Assembly: GCA_900468625.1 (NCBI GenBank)
Contig: UBUL01000027.1
Coordinates: 99,292-163,291, forward strand
Source of the DNA: Hyphomicrobiales bacterium
GTDB taxonomy: Bacteria > Pseudomonadota > Alphaproteobacteria > Rhizobiales > Rhizobiaceae
Length of the DNA stretch: 64,000 bases
Direction of reading: 5' to 3'
The notes beneath the pieces were generated by a model. That model saw only the letters and a program-made list of their open reading frames with translations, ran no database searches and was not told the DNA's origin. A program made the translations under genes and the position numbers. Positions within the stretch are counted from its first letter, which is position 1; each line of letters starts with the position of its first letter. Positions 52,132-59,708 of this stretch are shown here, piece after piece.

Positions 52132-53256
52132 CTATCTTCGAGCACCATAGATCGCCCGAGCGATGTCCTGCGGATAGGCTCCCAGGCAGCCTTCGACTGC
52201 CGTGTTGGACATGACAGCGGCGGAAATGCCTTCAATCGGATCGATAAACCAATTGTGTCCATAAACTCCGCCCCACGTTACCGATCCCTTTGACATCGGA
52301 ACCTCAGCCAAAACAGGATTCTGGATCACCGCGCCCAAAAAGGAAAATCCTTGTCCCGGCTCGCCTGGACGAGGGATGTCGCCTATCTGGTTGAGAAGCG
52401 CCGCCTTCGCGGTCTCACCCTTCAAAATCGGTGCGCCGCCCTGACGAATGGCTTCGAGAAAGGCAATCAAGTCCGGCGCCGTACCTACCATGCCGGCTCC
52501 ACCGGACTGGAAAGCCTTCGCGTTGAACAGCCGGGTCGGCGCAAAGGTCAGCAAGTTCCCGTCATTATCCGGAACCAGATGACGATCATCCATCCGGACG
52601 GCGATCGGATCGCCATCAGCGTAAGGCGTAGCAAGCCGCTCCGGATCACTGACCGAGAAACCGGTGTCGCTCATCCCGAGCGGATCCGTCACATGACGAC
52701 GCACAGCTTCATCCAGGCTGCAAGCTTCGATCTTGGCGATGACTGCTCCAAGAACATCGATGGCGATCGAGTAGGACCAAAGCGTGCCCGGTGCAGCCAG
52801 GAGCGGAAAGGTCGCTAGTCGGCTGAAGTTCTCTTCGAAATCCATGTCTGTGTCGGAAAGGCCGGCATTGTATAACCGTTCCGATGGCGTTGTTTTCGAA
52901 TCTGCACCGTAACTGAGACCTGCCGTATGTGTCAGCAGATGGCGGATCGTGATATCGGCTATCTCTCCATTTGGCTGACTGGGCTGGAAATAGGGAAGGT
53001 AATCACGTACGAGGTCGCCAAGCGCGAGCCTGCCCTTATCGACAAGAGCCAGAGCGGTGGCTGCCACAAGCGGCTTAGTCACGGAAGCGAGACGGAATAT
53101 GGTCCGCGTTTCAGTCCGCTTTCCCATTTCGCGATCGGCATAACCGGCAGCGCGGCTATAGACGGTCTCTCCGTCCTTGACGACGACCACGACAGTCCCG
53201 ACGATCTTTCCGGCCATGATCGCCCTTTCGATAACCGCATCGATCCGCGTCTTCAT
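52132..53256 (-). CDS. Serine hydrolase, beta-lactamase/EstB family
   Basis: This 374-residue protein has the class C beta-lactamase/penicillin-binding-protein-like fold. The catalytic SxxK is SVTK in LASVTKPLVAA, followed by HLLTHTAGL, the YSI element (LWSYSIAIDVLG, in place of YxN) and a GVYGHNW segment near the C-terminus that may replace the KTG motif. Such proteins are more often esterases or peptidases than antibiotic-resistance enzymes. No signal peptide is seen, so it is cytoplasmic. The ATG at 53256 lies 9 bases from GGAGG, while the ATG at 53265 touches it. Confidence 0.88.
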   Translation of the reverse strand: MKTRIDAVIERAIMAGKIVGTVVVVVKDGETVYSRAAGYADREMGKRTETRTIFRLASVTKPLVAATALALVDKGRLALGDLVRDYLPYFQPSQPNGEIADITIRHLLTHTAGLSYGADSKTTPSERLYNAGLSDTDMDFEENFSRLATFPLLAAPGTLWSYSIAIDVLGAVIAKIEACSLDEAVRRHVTDPLGMSDTGFSVSDPERLATPYADGDPIAVRMDDRHLVPDNDGNLLTFAPTRLFNAKAFQSGGAGMVGTAPDLIAFLEAIRQGGAPILKGETAKAALLNQIGDIPRPGEPGQGFSFLGAVIQNPVLAEVPMSKGSVTWGGVYGHNWFIDPIEGISAAVMSNTAVEGCLGAYPQDIARAIYGARR

Positions 53257-53414
53257 CAAAAGCATCCTCCCGTGCGTCCGAACAAGCAGGCACAGAACTA
53301 TCTATGCCATTTGTGTTCGGCAAGGCCTGAGGGAAGGCGTCGAGTAGAAAGGTTGGCGATTATCGATGCAGTGGTTCAAGCGAGCAAACGCGCCGCCCAC
53401 TGGAACAGGAAAAG

Positions 53415-53713
53415 ATGGCACCGCAGATGGTGTTTCGAGTATGGTGGGACGAGCAGCTACATGAGTGGACGTGGGAGAGCTTCATCATTGCAAACCGGCT
53501 CCAGGCAAGGCGATATCATGACGACTTGTTCGCTGTGCTTGACCATATTGCCGCCAACCCGCGAATGACACGTGAGCGAAAAGAGATTTCACCCCCAGTT
53601 AGAATTCATCCGTTCAAAGCCCATCTTATTGTCTACCGGATCGAGGAAAACGGAGCAATTTTCGTGATCCGAATACGCATGGACGTGAAGACTGGGCAGG
53701 CGATCCTGTCTAG
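53415..53713 (+). pseudogene. parE: ParE/RelE-family toxin gene, frameshifted
   Basis: The frame encodes a ParE-like core: WTWESF, RRYHDDLFAVLDHIAANPRM, SPPVRIHPFKAHLIVYRIEE and FVIRIR. After that the frame diverges, while the neighbouring frame continues with HGREDWAGDPV and a stop at 53711-53713, exactly the usual ParE ending. A one-base deletion near 53672-53680 explains this. The N-terminus is also short. No antitoxin gene is recognised upstream. The toxin is therefore probably inactive. Confidence 0.7.
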
Positions 53714-53922
53714 ATGTAAGGGGTTGAGGCGCGGCAGTAGCGTTGCCACATTATCTGACGTTCCTTGGACCTCTTCTGGCGAAAAGCAGATGCGATCTGC
53801 CTAATCGGCTGGAGATGGCACGCGCAAAAGAGGCTGGAAAAACTTCGGCGAAACCAACCGACACCAGGTGTCAGAGGAAGCATGAATCGTCTCGCCAGCG
53901 AGGGATCTGCAATCATCCGGCT

Positions 53923-54111
53923 TTAGGATTTCGATGCATGCGCCGGTTTGCTCTTTCGTTTCGTCGACGCCATGTCTCGGAGCTCCTTTTCGGTCATCGA
54001 ATTGACCATGCTCTTGGACGCACCTTTCAGTTCGCTTTTCTCCTTCTCGCCCCGTTTGGCGGCAAGGGCGGCACCAGCAGCCATTTGCTGCGACTTCGAT
54101 TTTGCAGGCAT
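53923..54111 (-). CDS. Small basic conserved protein, DUF3008-like
   Basis: This 62-residue Lys/Ala/Ser-rich protein begins MPAKSKSQQMAAGAALAAK and contains KGASKSMVNSMTEKEL, the layout of the DUF3008 family widespread in rhizobia. GGAG lies 7 bases before the ATG. It is predicted to be cytoplasmic and mostly helical. The role is unknown; the family is often found with stress-related small genes, as here. Confidence 0.8.
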   Translation of the reverse strand: MPAKSKSQQMAAGAALAAKRGEKEKSELKGASKSMVNSMTEKELRDMASTKRKSKPAHASKS

Positions 54112-54926
54112 ATCTGTTCTCCAGAATATCGGCGATATCTGAGCGGAACGACCGGCGCCGCTGGATGTTCCGAACGATTGTCAAAAGCCCCAACGCACCT
54201 TGCATTGAAGCCAAATGCAAGAGATCCCCTCAATGTCAGGCATTCCTTACGAACCGGGTCCTTAATCCGAAGAATAAAGTGCGCGTCTGATAACCTTGGC
54301 TCTGCCGTCGACGCGCACCTGTGGCGTGCCAACGAGATCGCCGGTACGCGGCTTTGGCTGCCTTCCTTGCCGCTGGTTCGCTCAGTTTTCGATTTACCAA
54401 AGCAGCGCCCGCCTCGCGCGGCCGCCATGGCATAGTGGCTGGATTCCAGCGGAACATTCGCTTCTCAGCCATGTTCGGGCATGTGACTTGTCTCCCTGTC
54501 GAGGGCGCGCAAGCTCAAATTTCATAAGCCACAGGAGGGCCGGATGGTCGGCAAAAAGGCCCATGAACAGCAATTGCGCATCATCGAAAGAACTGGTTTG
54601 ATACCTTACGCATTGTTGCGGACGTGATCGGCTCCCTTATCGTGAAAGGGATGATCATTCGCCGGGTACTGACGGAAAATCTTGTCGACCGCTTCGATCT
54701 CGGAAGTCGGGCTGTGCGGTTCATACAGCGCCTGTTGGAACAGTGCACTGCCCTGCGCCGGGCATGCCATTGGCGCAGGCACGGGGACGTCCGGTGGCGG
54801 GTTCATACCGCAAGAAGAGAGTTCGGTCAGAAATTCTGACCTGTTCCAAACGTATATGCAGCAGCTTTATTCCCGGCCGAAACCCTGCGAGCTTATGGCA
54901 AGCACCATCGGAAATCGCGGCAGCCC
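54112..54926. other. Gene-poor stretch with small remnants
   Basis: Over 800 bases lack an intact recognisable gene. Several short open frames occur on both strands but none has a convincing ribosome site plus protein-like composition, apart from the fragment at 54544. The stretch is probably old, decayed accessory DNA. Confidence 0.5.
54544..54627 (+). pseudogene. Truncated small rhizobial protein
   Basis: A strong GGAGG site five bases upstream leads into MVGKKAHEQQLRIIER, which resembles the N-terminus of a small hydrophilic protein seen in rhizobia (from memory). The frame then runs into unrelated residues and stops after 27 codons. It looks like a gene whose 3' part was deleted. A genuine 27-residue peptide cannot be excluded. 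Confidence 0.35.
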
Positions 54927-55193
54927 TCAGTCCTGCTCGCGCGTACCTGGGGCGGCTTCACGCTCATCGGCATCATCAAGATCGCTTTCAACAACAAACG
55001 TGTCGCGGCGCTGGCGCGACGCCTCCTTCATTGTCTTCGTTTTAGGAACGTCGTCGGGTGCGATCTCGTCGGCATGTTCCGTTTGGGAATCGATCTCGCC
55101 TTTGATCTGACCGATGGCTTGCGCACCGATGTCGAGAGGTCTCTTTTTGCGGGCTTTCCGCGGAGTGTCACCATTTCGTGGGGCAGCATTCAT
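54927..55193 (-). CDS. Small hydrophilic hypothetical protein
   Basis: This is an 88-residue highly charged protein, rich in Asp, Glu, Lys and Arg, with a basic N-terminal segment (RKARKKRPLD) and an acidic C-terminal half. GAGG lies about 10 bases before the ATG. There are no membrane segments or known domains. The composition looks natural for a disordered stress-type protein and its neighbours are similar small genes, but no family is recognised and the gene call is tentative. Confidence 0.45.
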   Translation of the reverse strand: MNAAPRNGDTPRKARKKRPLDIGAQAIGQIKGEIDSQTEHADEIAPDDVPKTKTMKEASRQRRDTFVVESDLDDADEREAAPGTREQD

Positions 55194-55791
55194 GTTGTTT
55201 CATCCTCTGATATCCGTCAGACCGTCATCCGAATTACCGCTATGGACCGCCAGCTTCCGTCAATACCGGTGCCAGGCTATCTCGCTGGCCGGCACCGGCG
55301 AGATCAAGCGTCTTTGCGGCCACAGAACAGTCTCGCGGGCGCGATGTTCCTGAACGAACGGATCAGCGGATGGATATTCAAAAAAACTGGCGCCATCCGG
55401 AACCTGCGAGGCTTTCATCCCGTTACCCCGTGGAAATCGGGGGAAACCTCATGCATAGCCTTTCGGGCGAACGGGAACGTCCTAACCTCTCCCGGGCCAT
55501 CGGCGCGCTTCTGCAAAAATGATTTCGGCCAAGCCCGTTATGATGGTCCCCAGCCGCCGCGAGGCGACCGGCCTCATCGCTATATTTCCGGCTTGCGGTC
55601 CTGCCGTGCCAAGCCCGGCAGTTCCGGAGGCGGTTGGGGCGACCGCGACGTGGGCAGAGGCGAAGAAGCATATTTTGGCCGAAACAAATGTCGTACGCAC
55701 CTATCAAACGGCATAGTCCGATTGCGAGCCCAACATGCGTCCTACGGGTGAAATGAGGCAACTCACCGCAACGATCTTGAAAGGAACTGTG
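55194..55791. other. Intergenic stretch, only weak short frames
   Basis: No supported gene is seen. A 50-codon plus-strand frame at 55370-55522 overlaps a 65-codon frame at 55519-55716 by ATGA, but neither has a good ribosome site or known similarity. Confidence 0.4.
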
Positions 55792-56013
55792 ATGACCCGT
55801 GCAAGCAAGAAACATATTGGTCAAGGCGCTCAGGGAAAAGGTGATCCGTCGGGCGCGCGATCGATGCTCGACGACGATCGACTCGAGGAAAATGCGGTTC
55901 TGTCGAACAGAGATAAGGCCCAGCATTCGAAGCAACGAGGGCTGGACTCTAAAAATGTCCAAACGGAACAATACCATGATCATGCCGCTAATCGTCGCGT
56001 CGACAAGCAATGA
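55792..56013 (+). CDS. Small conserved rhizobial protein (KHIGQGAQGKG type)
   Basis: This 73-residue hydrophilic protein has the pattern SKKHIGQGAQGKGDPSGA, then ENAVLSNRDKAQHSKQRGLD and a His-rich end. It resembles a small rhizobial protein family of unknown role that often lies near stress genes. The ATG at 55792 has AAAGGAA upstream; the longer frame is rejected. It is predicted to be cytoplasmic and disordered. Confidence 0.7.
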   Translation: MTRASKKHIGQGAQGKGDPSGARSMLDDDRLEENAVLSNRDKAQHSKQRGLDSKNVQTEQYHDHAANRRVDKQ

Positions 56014-56094
56014 GCTGTTGCCGGCCAGCATGCCGGAATGGCGGCTCGGGACTCGATGAAAGATCCCTGAGGCCAGCCAATTAAAAGGCAGATC

Positions 56095-56364
56095 ATGTCG
56101 AACCCTATGGAAAGCAGAATTCGTCTTCGCGCCTACCGAATTTGGGAGGAAGAGGGCAGACCCGAGGGCTGCGATGTCGAGCACTGGCGTCGCGCGGAAC
56201 GCGAGATCACGTCGCAGGAGCGAACTGCGCCCGTTGAATCCTCTGCTGGAGCCTCTGTGGCTGCGCCGTCCGACACGGAGGAAACGGAAGGTGCGACGCA
56301 TGCCATGCGGGTCCCTGTTGCGCCGCCATCTCTCAAGAGGACCGGCAAAACCAGGAAATCTTGA
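56095..56364 (+). CDS. DUF2934-family small protein
   Basis: This 89-residue protein has an N-terminal DUF2934 segment (RIRLRAYRIWEEEGRPEG, then VEHWRRAEREI) and a variable Ala/Pro/Ser-rich tail ending in a basic cluster. DUF2934 proteins are common and multi-copy in rhizobia; the function is unknown. AAAAGG lies before the ATG. It is about 80 bases downstream of the previous small gene. Confidence 0.85.
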   Translation: MSNPMESRIRLRAYRIWEEEGRPEGCDVEHWRRAEREITSQERTAPVESSAGASVAAPSDTEETEGATHAMRVPVAPPSLKRTGKTRKS

Positions 56365-56581
56365 CACGCATTTCGCAAACAGCCGCCGATTTGGATCCGC
56401 CTGCATCCGCATCTGGCCGAAATACTTCGTACAGCTTCACATCCATAGGACGGTGCCAATATCGCGCGTGGCATCTCAAAGGCGCGTAATAAGCTCAATG
56501 GCTGAACTATCGCGCACTCGGGAATGTGCCCGGAACATTTTGATGGCGACAGTGTTCGGCGGCCGAAGGGAACACCCCACG

Positions 56582-56911
56582 ATGCCGTTTCGAATAATTT
56601 TCCACTATCTGAGAATCGCCGCTACGGCCTCCGCCCTGCTGCTAAGCGCGGCGGCGATGAGCCATGCGTCGCCCGCCGAGATGAGCCGCGACTGTATGAT
56701 AGAGCGGGGTGGCATGCATGAGGCTCAGGCAAAGGACAAGACCCAGCCTTGTTGTTGTTTCACGGCACACTGCTGCGCGCTGGTTCCCGACCTCGTTGCC
56801 GGCGAGGATCACGTCAGAGAAGCGGACAATCCCGTGGCCCGATCGATCCAGCCGAATCCGCTTATCCTGGTCAGGGCGTTAGACCCGCCCCCTCGGTCGT
56901 CGTTCGGTTGA
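56582..56911 (+). CDS. Cys-rich exported protein upstream of copper-binding genes
   Basis: This 109-residue protein has a hydrophobic signal-like N-terminus (about residues 8-27, ending MSHAS), then a short segment with CCCFTAHCC and further Met/His residues, and a Pro-rich end (DPPPRSSFG). The Cys cluster and the genes behind it suggest periplasmic metal binding, probably copper. The ATG at 56582 has only a moderate site (GAAGGGAAC); a Met 19 codons upstream is possible. It is 32 bases before the DUF305 gene, so they are likely co-transcribed. No named family is recognised. Confidence 0.6.
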   Translation: MPFRIIFHYLRIAATASALLLSAAAMSHASPAEMSRDCMIERGGMHEAQAKDKTQPCCCFTAHCCALVPDLVAGEDHVREADNPVARSIQPNPLILVRALDPPPRSSFG

Positions 56912-56943
56912 CAGAGATCGAACCCAACCAGAAGGAGGTCGAC

Positions 56944-57357
56944 ATGAATATCGTCGACAAGACCGCAATCGCAGCAAGCGTCGCCATGGCAGCCTTCGCG
57001 CTGCAACCCGCCAGCGCAGCAGCGCAGATGGCGTATCCGCAGAAGTGCAAGTCTGAAAGCCTTCAGATGTCGGCCGGCATGCCGATGCCTGGCAACATGA
57101 CCGATTACCAGAAGGCGGCCATGGACGGCATGAAGGATATGAATTCCAACATGATGCAGGGAATGATGAAGAAGGACGCCGATGTGTCCTTTATCTGCGG
57201 CATGATCGCTCATCATATGGGTGCGATCAGCATGTCGCAGGTCGAACTCAAGTACGGCCACAATAGATGGGCACGGCAAAAGGCCGGCAAGATCATCGAC
57301 GAGCAGACCAAGGAAATCAAGGAGATGACCGGGTGGCTCGACCGCGAAATCAAGTAA
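56944..57357 (+). CDS. DUF305 (CopM-like) periplasmic copper-binding protein
   Basis: This 137-residue exported protein has a signal peptide (about residues 1-27, SAAAQ), a Met-rich stretch (MSAGMPMPGNMTDYQKAAMD) and the DUF305 core FICGMIAHHMGAISMSQVEL with the HHMGA motif that binds metal. CopM-type members scavenge copper in the periplasm. GGAGG lies 5 bases before the ATG. It sits between the Cys-rich exported protein and the cytosolic copper-storage-like protein, forming a compact copper operon. Confidence 0.88.
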   Translation: MNIVDKTAIAASVAMAAFALQPASAAAQMAYPQKCKSESLQMSAGMPMPGNMTDYQKAAMDGMKDMNSNMMQGMMKKDADVSFICGMIAHHMGAISMSQVELKYGHNRWARQKAGKIIDEQTKEIKEMTGWLDREIK

Positions 57358-57369
57358 GGAGGATTCCCA

Positions 57370-57702
57370 ATGAACCAGGTTTCCGAAGACATGAAGAGCT
57401 GCATCGAAGACTGTCTCGCCTGCTATGGCGAATGCCTGTCCACCGCAATGGGCCATTGCCTCGAGGCCGGCGGAGAGCACGTTCAGCCGCCCCACTTTAA
57501 GCTGATGATGGCCTGCAGCGAGATATGCCGCACGGCCGCGCATTTCATGTTGATAGGCTCCGAGCATCATCGCCACGTCTGCCGTGAATGCGCGGAGATT
57601 TGTGCTCAATGCGCTGACGACTGTGAACGCATCGGCGACATGCGGGATTGCGTGGTCGCCTGCCGCCGCTGTGCGGACAGATGTCGGAGCATGGCGGCCT
57701 AG
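57370..57702 (+). CDS. Four-helix-bundle copper-storage-like protein (Csp3/DUF326 type)
   Basis: This 110-residue protein has 16 Cys residues spaced along predicted helices (11, 15, 18, 22, 30, 49, 53, 71, 74, 78, 81, 85, 94, 98, 101, 105) plus several His. Csp proteins line the inside of a four-helix bundle with Cys to hold many Cu(I) ions. The lack of a signal peptide suggests cytosolic storage like Csp3. AAGGAGG precedes the ATG, and it follows DUF305 by 12 bases. Confidence 0.9.
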   Translation: MNQVSEDMKSCIEDCLACYGECLSTAMGHCLEAGGEHVQPPHFKLMMACSEICRTAAHFMLIGSEHHRHVCRECAEICAQCADDCERIGDMRDCVVACRRCADRCRSMAA

Positions 57703-57757
57703 AATAAAGGGCGCTAATCCGGCCTACCGACACACATAGGGATGGAAAGAGGGGAGC

Positions 57758-57785
57758 GCTCTGCCTCACTGGCGTGAGGCAGAGC
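57758..57785 (+). terminator. Hairpin after the copper operon
   Basis: GCTCTGCCTCA and TGAGGCAGAGC form a perfect 11-base stem with a 6-base loop, 56 bases after the last copper gene. The T-run is weak, but position and stability fit a terminator. Confidence 0.6.
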
Positions 57786-58400
57786 TGAGAGGCTTTGCAA
57801 ACCTCATGCGAAACTTCGGTTGGGGGCGCCAGTCCCGCACGCTTCAGCCCTACAGCGGATAGCTGAAGTTGGCCTGAAGGAACCAAACTCATCCAAGCAA
57901 TACTTACGGCCGCACTAAGTAAACGTCAGCCATGCAACGGCTTCCACCAGGTGGGCGCAGGAGAGGTATGAAGGTGGTCTCCGACGAAACAGCCGACTTG
58001 CTGATGGCTCTGGAGCGATGAGGACAAGCACCAGATCGTCGCCGGAGCTATGGCGGCGAGATGTCTGTGAGTGCTGTTCTTCGACGGCATGGTTTATCGC
58101 CCGGTCGGTTGTTCACCTGGCGGCGGCAGTTGCGAACGCAGCCAGAGCAGGCCTCATCGGCAATGTTTGTGCCAGCAGTAATCGATACTCCAGCGGAAAG
58201 GCCTCGACGCGGCGCAAGACGATCGCGAGGAGCACTCCGCATCCTTTTGCCGTTGAGCTGGAAATTGCCGGTGCCGTAATCCGCGCCGTGCCTTTCGGGA
58301 GCCGTTTGGCTTCCGAGAGGCTATGTCGTAGCGGCACATCGGGGCTGGAGGTTGCGCCCCCAAAAGCCATTCATGGCTACCATGTCGGCTCCAGCCACAG
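57786..58400. other. Intergenic region with IS66 remnant
   Basis: This region separates the copper operon from the convergent glycosyltransferase gene. Apart from the transposase fragment it contains no gene. Insertion-sequence ends or target duplications were not recognised, so the element is old or recombined. Confidence 0.5.
57967..58345 (+). pseudogene. IS66-family OrfA (TnpA) remnant
   Basis: Three frames together give an IS66 OrfA protein: EDKHQIVAGAMAARC in one, SVSAVLRRHGLSPGRLFTWRRQLR plus FVPAVIDTP in the next, and VELEIAGAVIRA in a third. SVSAVxRRHGLSPGxLFTWRR is the helix-turn-helix of these proteins. Frameshifts break the gene, and OrfB and the transposase OrfC are absent. It marks past mobile-element activity at the edge of the accessory region. 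Confidence 0.75.
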
Positions 58401-59678
58401 TTAGCCCTGCGGGCTGGATGCGTTTATATGGCCGCAGCTCTTTTCATTCAACAGAGCGCTATAGGCTGCAATCAGCCTATCCGCATCGACTTCGCTCTCT
58501 TGTGGCCCGAAGCTGAGGTGGCTCACCATGAAGTCGGAAAAAATCGCGGTAGGGCGATTGAGAAGGGCCGGCAACTCGATCGTCAACAGGCTTTCGTCAT
58601 CGCCTTTGGGAAGCGCCATGTGGATCAAATCCTTGCCAAGCCAGGAAATGAAATTGATCGACTGACGCTCCGTCCACTCGACGGTTCTGGCAGGCAGCGG
58701 CAACTGCTTGCCGTGAGTTTGCAGAAAGAAATCATGAAGTTCGGTCGCGCGCTTGCCGCTTTTCCAAAGACTTCCACCGAAGCCACCCGGCGGCCATTCG
58801 AATTTGCCGAGCTGCTCAGGAAGCGATCCGGCCGCCTGCTGCCAATATGCGCATACGCCATTGTTGACGACGTTGGCCGAGACAATGAAATAATTGGGAT
58901 TGTTTCGGCGAAACTCGATGAAGTCTTCGAGCTTGTCGATGTCCATATAGACAATGTCATCGTCGCACTTCAGGAATATCGCTTCCGCGTATCTGTTCAG
59001 CCTTGTCGCATAATAGTTGTAAGCCTGGGAGTAGGGTGGCTTTTCCTCTGGATTGCCGAGGAAGCGTTGTGTTCGCGACCCCATGTCGCCGAGCTCCAAA
59101 TTTGCGCCCCATCCGCCACGGACCATGATGGAAGCGCCGGATGGAAATCTGAGATCGTTCCATTGCCCGACATGCACATGGTTCACATGGAGCTGCATGC
59201 CGCCCGTGCTGCTTTTAACCACAATCCGGTTGGCGACGCCGGGTGATAAGATGCCGGGTGTCGCCCGGCTCCATATTTCCGATTTGCTTGCACGCTCTAA
59301 ACTGAGCAAATCGGTTCGCGGGAGTTTGCGTAGAGCGGTGTATTGATTGTCCCAGCCGCCTACCACCATTTCAAAGAAATGGTCGCTGTCATCGTTCGGA
59401 AGAATGGCGATGTGGAAATCATTGCGGATTGCCGCGGTTGTGCGAAAGGAACGCTGGTCTGTCACCGTTCCCGCCAGTTGGTATCTCGCACCGGATTCCA
59501 TATAGCGCACCGGGCCGAATTCGCGGGTAACCCATTCATGGTCGTCCTGAGAGCGGGTGAAATCCCAAACATGCCATTCATCGATCAATCCGCGCGCCAT
59601 CGCCTGGCGAACGTAATCGGTCAGAATTTGCATTCTTTTCTGCCTGCCGGCGAAGGTGACAAGGATAACGGGGGCCAT
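58401..59678 (-). CDS. GT-A-like glycosyltransferase
   Basis: This 425-residue protein starts with a strand (APVILVTFAGRQ) and has an Asp-rich motif in IFLKCDDDIVYMDIDKLEDF, like the DxD metal/nucleotide-sugar site of GT-A enzymes, followed by NYFIVSANVVNNGV. No membrane segment or signal is seen. The start has a weak ribosome site (GCGAGA). It follows the GT41 gene by 30 bases in the same direction, so the two probably act together, for instance by extending the sugar laid down by GT41. No exact GT family is recognised. Target and donor are unknown. Confidence 0.72.
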   Translation of the reverse strand: MAPVILVTFAGRQKRMQILTDYVRQAMARGLIDEWHVWDFTRSQDDHEWVTREFGPVRYMESGARYQLAGTVTDQRSFRTTAAIRNDFHIAILPNDDSDHFFEMVVGGWDNQYTALRKLPRTDLLSLERASKSEIWSRATPGILSPGVANRIVVKSSTGGMQLHVNHVHVGQWNDLRFPSGASIMVRGGWGANLELGDMGSRTQRFLGNPEEKPPYSQAYNYYATRLNRYAEAIFLKCDDDIVYMDIDKLEDFIEFRRNNPNYFIVSANVVNNGVCAYWQQAAGSLPEQLGKFEWPPGGFGGSLWKSGKRATELHDFFLQTHGKQLPLPARTVEWTERQSINFISWLGKDLIHMALPKGDDESLLTIELPALLNRPTAIFSDFMVSHLSFGPQESEVDADRLIAAYSALLNEKSCGHINASSPQG

Positions 59679-59708
59679 ACAATTCTCGCTTTGAAATGGG
59701 TATGTCGC

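Noticed and set aside
52132..53256. Antibiotic-resistance beta-lactamase
   Set aside because: SxxK is present, but the YxN and KTG elements are altered and no signal peptide is seen, so an esterase or peptidase-type hydrolase is more likely.
52927..53568. A 213-codon plus-strand frame across the serine hydrolase start and ParE remnant
   Set aside because: It crosses a well-supported minus-strand gene and has no ribosome site or family resemblance.
55423..56412. A 329-codon minus-strand frame
   Set aside because: It lies opposite two supported small plus-strand genes (including DUF2934) and shows no recognisable domain or ribosome site.
56809..57609. A 266-codon His-rich minus-strand frame
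   Set aside because: It is antisense to the DUF305 and Csp-like genes; its His richness comes from their Met codons read in reverse.
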